Part shown: one piece after another, positions 49,481 to 60,000 of the stretch
How positions within the stretch are numbered: the first letter of the stretch is position 1
Layout: every line of letters begins with the position of its first letter
NCBI RefSeq assembly: GCF_932526225.1
Contig: NC_064041.1
Coordinates: 6,841,042 to 6,905,041 of the forward strand
Direction of reading: 5' to 3'
DNA length: 64,000 bases
Origin: Nematostella vectensis
Lineage: Eukaryota; Cnidaria; Anthozoa; Actiniaria; Edwardsiidae
Program-made: the position numbers and the translations under genes
The notes under the pieces: model-generated
What the model was told of the DNA's origin: nothing
The model's input: the letters and a program-made list of their open reading frames with translations, nothing else
The model's database searches: none

Positions 49481-50057
49481 GGACGTGAATATCTTTAGCT
49501 CGTTTGATAGGGGTAATGCCATTTGGATTCCGAAGAGAGGTCAGAACTTTCTAGGAGAGGTAAATGTTAAACATTACAAACATAAGTTAAATTCTAAAAA
49601 TAGGTGTAACTTGATAAATTAACATGATTGGAATTGCTATGATTGTAACTGCGTAAAACAGTATTTATAAGGTAAAGAACGGCGAAAGAAACGCCTAAAG
49701 TTTCTTTTCTGTGTGAAAATAATCATAGCTAAAAAAGAGCTGGAATTTACTAGGATAAACTACTAAAAAGAATATTTAGATGTTCTATGTCTGGCCATTG
49801 AAGTGTTTTTGTTTTGCCTTTGTATTTTGTATTTTGTTTTTGTTTTTTTGTTTGCTTTTTTGTCGTTGGCGTCTTAATGGACAGAAAAGAAAAAAGTGTA
49901 AGAAAAAAATCTATCAATAACATTTAGAGAATGCTAATTGCCTCGTGGATATGCAAGATAGGATAGCAATTATTAAGAAAATATGCTTTGGTTAATAAGT
50001 TGTCCACAGTGCACGGGTTATGCTGCTATAATTCCACTCTATCCAGAACCAGTCACA

Positions 50058-50455
50058 ATGCTTTGGAAGTCGTCTCTCGTCTTGTTGCTGCTAGCTGCTG
50101 TCGTGACCATCGATGCTGGAGTCAAACGAGGTATGCATATATTAGAGGACTAGTCTGGATCTTTAAGACAAAGAAGATGAAGACGAAGGCGAGGCTGGTA
50201 TTTTCAAACCCAAGAACATCAACCACAGTTGACAACACTGTACTAGGCTCTTTACATTAATACGCTAGGACCAGACAGCAACCCATGTGGTGGTCCCACA
50301 TGAAAGGAAATAAATGTAAAACAATTCAAGTGGGAACGAGGAGAATTGGATATATTCGGCCAAACATGCCAATCAGCCAAAAGCTTGACGGCGCTAACTC
50401 TGTAAAAGCCTAATTATTTTTTAATTAAAAAAATGTACTAATAAAGATAAAAACA

Positions 50456-50548
<93 letters not shown>

Positions 50549-51346
50549 TATAATAATAATCAAAGCAAAATCGTAGTAAACACGAATTCCTGCAAGTTTT
50601 CGTGGAAATTTTCGACTAACAAAGTTCCAGAGAGATAAAAAAAAAAGCAAAAAAATTTATTGAAGCCGGACTCCCAAATATGGTATGTAGTGCCCAAACA
50701 GGAAATAACAGAGCAAGCTAGAAAAACGACAGTTTTTGAAACAAGATTGACTGATATGAATAGCGAGAATGGCAATGACAATGAATGAGTGATAGTGTAG
50801 TTCCAGGAAATAGCCATACCCCGCCCATGGAGGGGGTTATGACCCCCCACCCCTCTGGAATTTCCAACCCTCTGGAAAAAAGGGCATTTTACCCCCCTCC
50901 CCTCTGGAAATCCCTGGGCGTTTTTACCCCCTCCCCCCGGAATTTCCAATCCCCTCCATGGGGGGTATATATATTTTCTGGAACTACACATAGTAATAAA
51001 ACATTATCTAATATAATGTTCATTTTAACCCAAATGACATGGACACATTATCGTAGAAGATAAAAACATACAAACTACTGTTTCTTATTACAAAGGCAAA
51101 AAAACAAGCTTCCACATGGAACATGAAAAGATCAAAATTGATGGCCAATGGAAAGACTGCGCAGAATACACCCAAAACGTTGACACGAGCACATCACTCA
51201 CATGCGGCTGCGTTACCCTATGCTGCTCAGGGAACCCTGATTGTTTGTCAAGCGATGGCAAACTGCAATGTAAACTAAAAAACCTGAATTACAAATGGTA
51301 CGACGTCAAAGACAGTGATTGCAAATGCCGTTGGTTCAACGGTTAG
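50058..51346 (+). CDS. small secreted cysteine-rich peptide, intact copy
   Basis: Two exons, 50058-50130 and 51096-51346, join in phase (split glycine codon) to a 107-residue protein. Residues 1-20 are a signal peptide (MLWKSSLVLLLLAA). A dibasic stretch at residues 23-27 could be a processing site. The remainder carries nine cysteines spaced C-x14-C-x-C-x3-CC-x5-C-x8-C-x16-C-x-C, beginning at Cys46 after the motif DGQWKDC. The CxC...CC layout faintly recalls von Willebrand type C domains, but I do not recognise the family. Role could be venom, defence or matrix; nothing in sequence decides. An AATAAA follows about 120 bases after the stop. A TATA-like TATTTATAAGG lies about 400 bases upstream. 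The 965-base intron holds a TAA microsatellite and a MITE. A broken second copy is at 53306-55345. Confidence 0.75.
50171..50450 (+). pseudogene. possible second (dead or alternative) last exon with duplicated 3' UTR
   Basis: The stretch ends CTAACTCTGTAAAAGCCTAATTATTTT, ATGTACTAATAAAG, which matches the 3' UTR of the intact peptide exon at about 51400-51460 (CTAACTGTGTAAAAGCATAATTATTTT, ATGTACTATTAAAG). The bases before it encode a few Cys codons in two frames but no clean exon. It looks like an older last exon left between the signal exon and the working one. Confidence 0.4.
50459..50565. repeat. (TAA)n microsatellite
   Basis: About 35 TAA units, nearly perfect, in the intron of the cysteine-rich peptide gene. 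Confidence 0.98.
50795..50989. mobile_element. GTGTAGTTC MITE, copy 2
   Basis: GTGTAGTTCCAGGAAATAGC at the left is mirrored by TTTTCTGGAACTACAC at the right, flanked by ATA on both sides (50792-50794 and 50990-50992). It lies in the intron of the intact cysteine-rich peptide gene. Confidence 0.88.
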
Positions 51347-51765
51347 GGTTAGGTTTATACAAGAGCCTTATTCTTTGCAGCCACTGTCTTGGCTGATTGC
51401 TAACTGTGTAAAAGCATAATTATTTTATGTAATTTAAAAAAATGTACTATTAAAGACAACAAAAATAAACTGTTTCATTGTTTCATCTGTTTGTCGTATG
51501 AGAGAAAAGAAATAAAAACACAATTTTGGTATTATTATCTTATAAAAAAAAAGAATTTATTTAATTGAAGGTCTGATAACCATAACAGGCAATCTGATTA
51601 GCTGGAGAGGTGAGGTCTTGAACAAAAGTATATTTAAAAAAAAAAACATTTTGATGGTTGATAGAGTGGCGGAAGGGGCAAGACCCCTGTGTCCACCAGC
51701 TGCATGCCTGGAAATACCTAGTTAGCTATTTAGATGGCTATCAACATAGCTATACTATATAGAAT

Positions 51766-52430
51766 TTATGATCTCCAATCCGCCTGAGAATTACAATCTC
51801 TGCACTTCTCTCGGACGTCACGAATGTCCTTGGACAGCCGATGGCGCGCGCGCGTTGTTCCATAGCAGAGATACCTTAGTGAGCTACTGAGGTACTGTGG
51901 TACTTGGGTGCGCAGTGATGTGGGGACCACTACCCTGTCTTGGTATAATAGCACGCCTTCATGTACGTAAAACGACTCACAGGTGGGCCACAGGTTGGCT
52001 ATTGCGGGATCGTGTTTGTCGGAGAGCACTCTTGTTCAATCAGCTGGAGGATGTGACCCAGTGAGCTCTCGTTTCTCTGGCTGTGACCATGGGATTGTGC
52101 CAAGCTCCTGGGCGTCATTGCGAATGGTGGCTAGAAGTGCCGACTCTATCGCATCATGCATGCTAGGCTAACAAAGTGAGCTGTAGTTTATCTAGCCTGA
52201 TGGCGAAGGGTGTCTCGAGGTTGCATCAGCGGCGTGGTTGGTTCTGCCTAGTCGGTGCACGATGTCGAAGCGTCAAGGCAGGGTGCGCTGTTTGAGGCGG
52301 AACAGACAGGAGTTAGATATCTCGTCGAGTTTAAGGTCTCCATAGATCTTAGTCAGTGGCTTGTGATCGGTGACGATAACTAGGTTGTCAAATCCTTGGG
52401 TGAAATCCCGCGTCTGCTCCAGTCCCCGGA
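51766..52430 (-). pseudogene. Ty3/gypsy pol fragment: RNase H end and integrase zinc-binding domain
   Basis: On the minus strand, 52430 to about 52215 reads an RNase H C-terminal block (VIVTDHKPLTKIYGD, DEISNSCLFRLKQRTL, GRTNHAADATSRH) with a stop and a frame change. From 52029 to 51766 it reads an integrase N-terminal region (GVLLYQDRVVVPTSL, then KDIRDVREKCRDCN) with damaged HH. Reverse transcriptase and integrase core are absent, so this is a decayed fragment of a K02A2.6-type Ty3/gypsy retroelement. It separates the two blocks of the cysteine-rich peptide duplication. Confidence 0.8.
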
Positions 52431-52432
52431 CA

Positions 52433-53375
52433 CAAACAAACAGGCACTTTGTACTCTACCTAGAACTCCACTATTTGTGCACCTATTTTACGGTACTGCA
52501 AAAAAGTCGTTTATATTGCACATGCATGAGTAAACTTTGTAAATAGCCTCCAGGCACTGGTATTGAATAAGCGGGCACATGTGAAGCGGCAGGTGGACGT
52601 CTGTATATCTTTAGATCGTTTAATAGGAGTTTACCCATATCAATATTTGGGTGACCTTAAATACAAACCCACTCTGTCCATCTCTTGAAAGCCTTGGTCT
52701 AAGGGATTTTCTAGATTATTGAGATAAATATTTGATCAAGCGATCAAGTTCAAAGTTTTGATTATCCGTGGGAAATACATTTGATATGATTTGGATTCCG
52801 AGGAGAGGTCGATAACTTTCTAGAAGAGGTAAGTGTTAAACAGTCCGAACACTAGTTAAGATCTAAATAGTTAACATGATATTTGAATCGCCGGGATTTT
52901 TACTACGTAAAAAGTATTAATAGGGTAAAGAACGGCGTTAGAAACGCCCAAAGAGTCCTTTCTGTGAGAGTATAACCAGTATAATCAATGTTAAAAAAGG
53001 GCTGTCGTAATTTATTAGGATCCTAACTGCAAAAGTTCTGTCTGGCCATTAAAGTGTCCAGTTTGTTTTGGTTTTGTTTTTGTATTTTTTTTCTCTTTGT
53101 CGTTGGCGTCTATGGACAGTAGGAAGAAAGACAGAAAAACTATGAATAACATTTACAGAATGCTAATTGCTTTTCGTGAATATGTGTCTGAGCAGGCAAG
53201 ATAGGCTAGCAATTATTTAAAAAAAATGCTTTTGTTAATAACTTGTCCACAGAACACGGGTTATACTGCTAGCATTTAATTCCACTCTATCCAGATCCAG
53301 TCACAATGCTTTGGAAGTCGTCTCTCGTCTTGCTGCTGCTAGCTGCTATGATAACCATCATCGATGCTGGTATGC
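52433..53375 (+). repeat. duplicate of the peptide gene's 5' flank and signal exon
   Basis: It matches about 49085-50135 in order: CAAACAAACAGGCA, GCAT(G)GGTAAACTTTGTAAATA, CAGGTGGACGT, GAACGGCG-AAACGCC, TCTGGCCATT-AAGTGT, GTTAATAA-TTGTCCACAG and the signal-peptide exon. Spacing between blocks is about 3.25 kb. Confidence 0.85.
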
Positions 53376-55345
53376 ATTAAAGCCGCATTGTCACCAGTTT
53401 ACTACCGGAGGTCCGACGGAAACCTCAACCGTTAAAAGACAAAAGAATCTATTAAAATCCAAGAAATTAAACAGGCCATCCGCTCTAAATTATCAATCAC
53501 ATCCTCAAAGAAACTTCCAATAAACACAATGCTTTCAATATTTTGAAATATTTTTCGCGTTTTCCGTTAAAAAAAAAAACAACAACGGAGATTGTTACGT
53601 AATCGACCGGAAGTAAACGGGAGACAATGCGGCTTTAGGGCAAATCAGGCCGCGAAAGATCGTGGAACTACAAATAAAAAAATCATGTATGTTTTAGCTT
53701 TCATTTGTGGTGAAGACTTTCAAACAACAATCAAGAAACATCTATGTTATGTAAATATTTGGGTTCTTTTTCCTTAGATAAAGATAAACGATGATTCTTT
53801 ATTCGCGGTACTTGTTGTGTGAGTTAATTTAAGCGAGCGAATACCGCCACGATGTGCTTTGCCGCCTCGAAGTTCTTGTTTTTTATCGAAGAAAAAACAG
53901 CCAAACGCCGCAGTCTTGCATTGCGTACGGCAAAAGCTGTTCGAATAGTCCACTAATCGCAACTTTATTTACATTAAATAAAAACTTAAACATACATGAT
54001 TCTTTATTTGTGTTTCTTGTTGTTTGAAAGTCTAAATAAGCGAACGAATACCGCTACGATGCGCTTTGCCGCCTCGAAGTTCTTGTTGTTTATCAAAAAA
54101 AGAACAGACAAACTCGTTCTTTAAGCCCCCCCCCTCCCCTCCGTGAAAATTGCTATAACTTCTGAACCATAGAAGCTAAAAGTTGGTGAATTTATCATTT
54201 ATCTAAAATCTATCTGCGGACGTTTTGATGCCATTGCCATGTCGAGGACACGCTCCATGTTACCATGGCAACCGTTTTTTCACATATAGGTTTTTCGAAA
54301 ACTAAAAAATAGTGATTTTTATTTATTTTGGTCCTGTTTCTCAGATTTAAATGCCTCTTTTGACTTTATAAGTTTGTTTAGGTGACAAGTTTCACAACAG
54401 CGCTAGAATATTTTTACCTCGGATATTTTGGGGGAGGGGTGGGTAAATTTTGCTCTCTCAAAGCTGTTGTCACTAGATGACACTTTAAAAGCTAATACTA
54501 TGCTTTTATCATTACTATGAGCTGTAATTCATGCATGCAAATACTTATTCTATAATAATTATATATATATTCTTTCTTTTGCAAAAATCATAAGAATCTA
54601 AGATGGCGGATCCAAGATATGGCGGAAATTCTAACAAAAAAAATTGATTATAAACATTTTTATGGCATTTTTGCATTATAAAGCCGTTAAAAGATTGATT
54701 TTGACATAAATGATGTAAAATGATTTTAATACTTTAATCCGATATCTGATCATTTAGGCAATCTTTCGGAAAGAGTATCTAGACATCGTATTTATGACGT
54801 CATAATTGATTCGACCACACCCAAAATAGGGCGTGACGATTCTTTGCATGCTGGTGATTATTGTATGTAAGTTTGATGGTCATAGCGGTTCATGAAATAT
54901 CCTCCCCCCCCCCCCCCCAATCGCAGACAGCTAAAAAAAAGCCCAGTATGAATAGGGTTAATTAAGCTATTCACCCGTGATGTCTTGTAAACCAGGCTCT
55001 GTTTGCACATCTTTACACACCAAACTCAGCAATTCTGACAACGATGATAATAATAAGCTCTTTTTTTTCAAATCACGGTCGCATTATCGTTGAAGATAGC
55101 AACATACAAATTCCTGTTTCAGAAAAGCAAAACTTCCAAATAGCACATCGAAAAGTCAGGGTTAATGGCAAATGGGAAGACTGCAAGCGACGCGCCAGTA
55201 ACGGGGCTCCTTTGCGGCTGCATTTTCCTGTTCTGCACAGGGTACGAAAAAGTGTTTGTCAGGTGGCGTTCAGTGTGTAGTCAAAAACAGGCGTTTCACC
55301 TGGTACGACATCAACAGCAAGGATTGCAAAAGCCATTGGCAGTAG
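53306..55345 (+). pseudogene. second cysteine-rich peptide copy, broken by frameshifts
   Basis: The signal exon 53306-53369 is intact (same MLWKSSLVLLLLAA start) and its split codon fits an acceptor at 55121-55122. The second exon (55123-55345) starts in frame with a motif like VNGKWEDC, then loses frame twice: the CGC block is read in a second frame and the C-terminal block (TWYDINSKDC) with its TAG stop in a third. Several cysteines found in the intact copy are missing. The 1.75-kb intron contains a TTAA-flanked element. The copy cannot make the same product; base errors in the assembly are an alternative explanation for the frameshifts. Confidence 0.75.
54125..54957. mobile_element. piggyBac-like element, second copy (left end degraded)
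   Basis: TTAA occurs at 54121-54124 and 54958-54961; the right end GTATGAATAGGG matches the termini of the 22050-23265 element. Both share AAGATGGCGGAT, a GGTCATA block, then a long C run just inside the right end. The left end begins directly with a C run and lacks the CCCTATTC terminus, so it is truncated or rearranged. Confidence 0.6.
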
Positions 55346-55489
55346 CATAACAGTGTAAACCCCACCCCCAAGTGCAAAAGGGTTTTCTTGGAAGATGTAA
55401 ACTTGTATAATGAAATAAGGAAATAATGAAAAAGGTTTAAAATGTCAATATACCCGGGTCGTAGCTAGAAAATGTTGCCAGCCAAACCG

Positions 55490-55920
55490 TTATTTTCGCC
55501 CGATGACGTCCCACACCACGTGAATATCTCCTTGACATACATACGATCTTCTGAGTTTGGTTGTCTGATGATTCCTACCATTTGATATTGAAATTTCTAT
55601 GTCATCGATTACGCCACACATCACGTGACTTTAGCTGGCTCCCTTTGACATCTTCATGATATCTCCTAAGTCTTGTTATTCGGACTGCTATATAATTTGC
55701 ACTGTGCTGCCACGCAGTTTACATGGATAAGAGAGTGTTAGTATGTTAATGCCCCTTTTGGTTATGCGGTCAAGTAAGTGGTTCTATTTATTTTTTAATT
55801 ATGAGATGTGGATATTTTCGCTTTTGTGACGTCGTGGATTTACAGATCACGTGACCATCTTGTTGCACCCCTTTCCCCCCACCATTGAAATCTACATAAC
55901 TCATAGCAACTTTACGATGT
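55490..55920. repeat. degenerate units of the foldback element's 125-bp repeat
   Basis: Three loosely matching units contain TCATCGATTACGCCACACATCACGTGAC-like order, CTCCTTGACAT, and TGACGTCGTGG / ATCACGTGACC. They resemble the units at 26645-27180 in motif order. No protein-coding content. Confidence 0.4.
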
Positions 55921-56473
55921 TTATAACTTTCAACGCAAAATGTTGTATAATTGATCGTACTGTATAATTAATCGCACTGGCGATTCCATGGAAGGTGGTT
56001 TCTCAAAGGTAACACCTCCCCCCTCCCCCCCCCCCCCCCCACATGGAAAAATAATGCGACAAGCCAATGTTGCAAGCTGAAAATAACCTTTGGTTATCTC
56101 TACAATAAAGCCCAAGTACATGCTCTAAGAGCATCGAGTTCTGGTTATCCCCGTAGGACCTTTTTAAACTTTAGTTCCCCTTAAAAGAACTTTAAAAAAT
56201 TCCCCCTCTTCCCCCCCCCCCCCCTTCTGAAACTCCGGAATCCGCCCCTATGGCAAGTTTTCCCAAAATAAGGTCTGGTTAACTTCGGTAAGCTTGAATT
56301 TTTGCATAGAGGTTCCTTATGTTATGTAAACCAACATATCAAAAAGGCTTTTTTGTTGTTGTTATGGATTCGTCTTCGAGATATGAGGCTTGAAGTGCAG
56401 TTTTCAAATGTTCAAAGTATGAATTCTCCTCGTTTTTAGGGAGAAGTCGGCCTTTAAGACTACTTTATACATT

Positions 56474-56654
56474 GTGTAGTTCCAGAAAATATCCATACAC
56501 AGACCCACCACCCCTCTGGAATTTCCAACCCCCTGGAAATAAAATACAGTAACTGTTAAGGAAAAAGGGGCATTTTACCCCCCCCCCCCCCCCCACGGAA
56601 TTTCCAATCCCCTCAATGGAGGGGGGGGGGTATGGATATTTTCTGGAACTACAC
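56474..56654. mobile_element. GTGTAGTTC MITE, copy 3
   Basis: GTGTAGTTCCAGAAAATATC at the left is mirrored by GATATTTTCTGGAACTACAC at the right, flanked by ATT on both sides (56471-56473 and 56655-56657). It shares TAACAGTAACTG / CAGTAACTGTTAAG in the centre with copy 1. Confidence 0.9.
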
Positions 56655-56939
56655 ATTGTTTCAAGTAAATCTAGCATTTACGCATGCAAAGCGAAACTTA
56701 TCAAAACGTTAATTCGAAGAGCAGATAGAGCAGCGAGGGAACGAGTCCACGACAGTCAACAGTCGAAAAAAGTGGACGATATACTAGAACTGGTAGGCCT
56801 TATTTTTTTTGTCTTCGCCACGATAGCTCTTTTGCTTAGAACTTGCTCGATGGGGGTTTTGCCAAGAAAATTGGACGGATCGGAATATTTATCGTGTAGA
56901 TGGGCGAGCAATAAAACTTTGCAATCAAAATTTTTTCAG

Positions 56940-57082
56940 GGTTGCTTTCCCTGTGGCCAAGATGGAAAGAACGGAAATCTGTGAGTTTCAGGTGTTCCTG
57001 GAACACCAGGGCAATCCGGAAACGACGGGCGAGATGGCTTCCCGAGTTCGCCTGGACCCGAGGGTCCGGTTCCGAAGTTCAG
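56940..57082 (+). pseudogene. collagen-like exon with a stop at a glycine position
   Basis: After an acceptor at 56938-56939 the frame gives GQD GKN GNL, then TGA (56982-56984), VS, then GVP GTP GQS GND GRD GFP SSP GPE GPV. The Gly-x-y register is kept across the stop, so TGA replaces one glycine codon, and a serine replaces another. A donor (GTGTCT) follows at 57083. Just upstream in the same frame is a possible charged coiled stretch (about 56690-56792) ending at a GTAGGC donor. No further exon is recognised. It ends five bases before the folylpolyglutamate synthase stop codon on the other strand. Confidence 0.55.
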
Positions 57083-57086
57083 GTGT

Positions 57087-60000
57087 CTACATTTCCCCTG
57101 TGATGTCACTACCCAGAACCTTAAGCGCAGTGCCGACCAAGTGCAGGCTCCCAGTCACCAGGACTTGGAGGCGCGTGGCCTGGGTTAGAGTCTCCGGAAC
57201 AGCTATCCCGTTGTTGCCGTTAGTCGGGATGCGCGGATCCCGGCCAGCGGTTATCCACCTCAGCGCCTGCGCAACGCAGGGAAATATGGTCGAGTAAGGT
57301 CCGTCATCTAGCCCGTTCTGAATCAAGTGGTCTTCCTCGTCCGCGTGGGACTGGAAGCCAGCACCTCTTAGAGCCATCCAGCAACGTTGGTTTTCCACGC
57401 AGTGACGAAGCTGGCTGTCACGTGTTACGGTGAAGTTCGTCAGGTCTGTGAAAGAGTGTAAGGCATGCTTTGAAGCCTGTCTAAACTAGGTGTCGAGCGC
57501 GACATGTAGCGCGCGAAATGTCGCCTGCATGTCTCGTAATTTAGCCACCCAACAAGACATCGAAGCGCGCGAAAAATCTTGCAGCAGCGACAAAGAAATG
57601 TTTCTGGGATAGTTGAGAATAGTTGTCTAGTTGTAAAGATAGTTGTGGTATTGCGCTATATAAAATTCGTCGCGCACTTCATGTTTCTGGTAGCGGCTAA
57701 ACACGGAAACATTAAACTACCCATGATGCATTGCATGTGACGCATGTAAAAGCTGATACGTACGATCCTTAGGTGGTAGATTTGTGCTTTTGCAATATAC
57801 AGCCTTTATAACAGAAAGCTTTCGTTTGCTCTTTTCCGTGAGACAGAGTTTCCTAGACAACTCGGGAAATAAAGCCTCAAGAATTCACGTATCTGTATCG
57901 CCACATGTCTTAACGAGCGCTCTCCGAACACATCTTTGTTATTCACGAATTATCGAGAAATACAAAGATATAGATAGCACTTTTTGTAAAGAGCGACAGG
58001 CTCCTCCCCACCAATCAGCAAATGGCAATTACTAAGCCCCATAGTTACCTCCCCACCAATCAGCAAATGGATTACTAAGCCCCATAGTTACCTCCCCACC
58101 AATCAGCAAATGGATTACTAAGCCCCATAGTTACCTCCCCGCCAATCAGCAAATGGATTACTAAAGCCCATAGTTACCTCCCCACCAATCAGCAAATGGA
58201 TTACTAAACCCCATAGTTACATCCCCACTAATCAGCAAATGGCAATTACTAAGCTCCATAGTTACCTCCCCACCAATCAGCAAATGGATTACTAAACCCC
58301 ATAGTTACCTCCCCACTAATCAGCAAATGGATTACTAAACCCCATAGTTACCTCCCCACCAATCAGCAAATGGATTACTAAACCCCATAGTTACCTCCCC
58401 ACCAATCAGCAAATGGATTACTAAACCCCATAGTTACCTCCCCACTAATCAGCAAATGGGTTACTAAACCCCATAGTTACCTCCCCACCAATCAGCAAAT
58501 GGCAATTACTAAACCCAATAGTTACCTCCCCACCAATCAGCAAATGGATTACTAAGGCCCATAGTTACCTCCCCACCAATCAGCAAATGGCAATTACTAA
58601 ACCCAATAGTTACCTCCCCACCAATCAGCAAATGGCAATTACTAAACCCCATAGTTACCTCCCCACCAATCAGCAAATGGCAATTACTAAGGCCCATAGT
58701 TACCCGTGCTTTCACCCATGCTATCCAGGCTAACAGTGTTAGGAGAAAACACAGCATGATCAAACTTGCAATCCTGTAATCCAAAAAGGCCATAAGAATA
58801 ATAACAAAGCCTGATCAAAGTCAAAGTTCTCAATACACAGACTCACGATCAGCGGCCTGAGAATTCCGTGCGGGTCCCGATCTCCTGTCAAATTGAACAG
58901 AAGAACACGCGCAGTACTGCCTCTACAACAAAACAAATAAATCAATCACATCTTCATTATCATCACTTCTAAAACCACATAAAGTGTAAATGCTTGTTTT
59001 TTTAGCGCCCAGAGAAGGCAGGGGGGATTGGGTTCGGTGAGCTTATTTGAATCGGGGCACTTATTCAAATGTCCAGTCTTTGGCTCTGCACGAGGTGATG
59101 AGTAAGTACCATAGAAGGTAAGTAGACACAACACTTTGATAGGGGGCTTATGCTGAGATCACGTGACTTCTTTGTCAGAAAACGATTATTTTCATTAAAG
59201 AAAATATTTTTTCGTCGTTCTCTGGTGTGACGGATAAAGTCATTTCCATGTTTATTTTGGTTTGAATTTGCCACCCAAAAGGTCACGTGATCATGCTTAC
59301 GATGTTTTCTCTCGTTCATCGTCAGCTCTGAGTAAGAACCACTTGATGCAAGCCTGGTGATGAACAAAAATAAGGTGAGGGCAAGCCTACTCTATGGCGT
59401 TCTGTTCGGGAATCCTGTGGCTGGCGTGGGGCAAGAAGGGCTGGGGAGAGCTTCGAGTGAAGTCATATGATCAACCACAGGCAACCCAAATGACCACGGG
59501 AAGCCCGAAGAGAACACTGGGATTAGACAGGAGTTTGGATGAATTCTCTGCCAGTCTACTTCCCATACATGGAAATGAAACTCGTTACCTCTATGCTTCG
59601 AGGTGTATGTGCTCCATCTATATAAAATGTGATTTTTGGAAGCACAATCATCTGATTACGTCCCCACCAACGAGTATTTCGAAGACCTGTGAAGCAAAAA
59701 AAAGTTTTGTATTGGACCGAGAGTAATGTAAGGAGAGGCAAATAAAATGTACATGTAACTGACGCACCATAAAATGGTGAGATAGTCAATTAATACATTT
59801 TTCTTCTGATTTCCACCTTACGGTAAAGGATACTAAAAGCCGACTCCATTTCTGTTCTTTACTTTTGAAAACATTACGATCATTTTTTAAGGAAACTTCA
59901 AAATAACTATCCACAATTAAACAATTGTACTTTATTTGCAATATTTGGTTGAAAGTGTACCAGTTACTCGATTGACTTTGTGTGACTCGGGTTTGACGAG

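Noticed and set aside
56982-56984. TGA in the collagen-like frame as a selenocysteine codon or as a mini-intron (GTGAGTTTCAG)
   Set aside because: It sits at a glycine position with no sign of a selenocysteine context, and an 11-base intron is too short and breaks the phase.
57087-57445. Plus-strand frame continuing from the collagen-like exon through this block
   Set aside because: The minus strand here is an unmistakable FPGS C-terminal exon; the plus frame is its shadow.
58005-58700. Regularly spaced repeats resembling a CRISPR array
   Set aside because: Units are contiguous with no unique spacers, and the setting is a eukaryotic intron.
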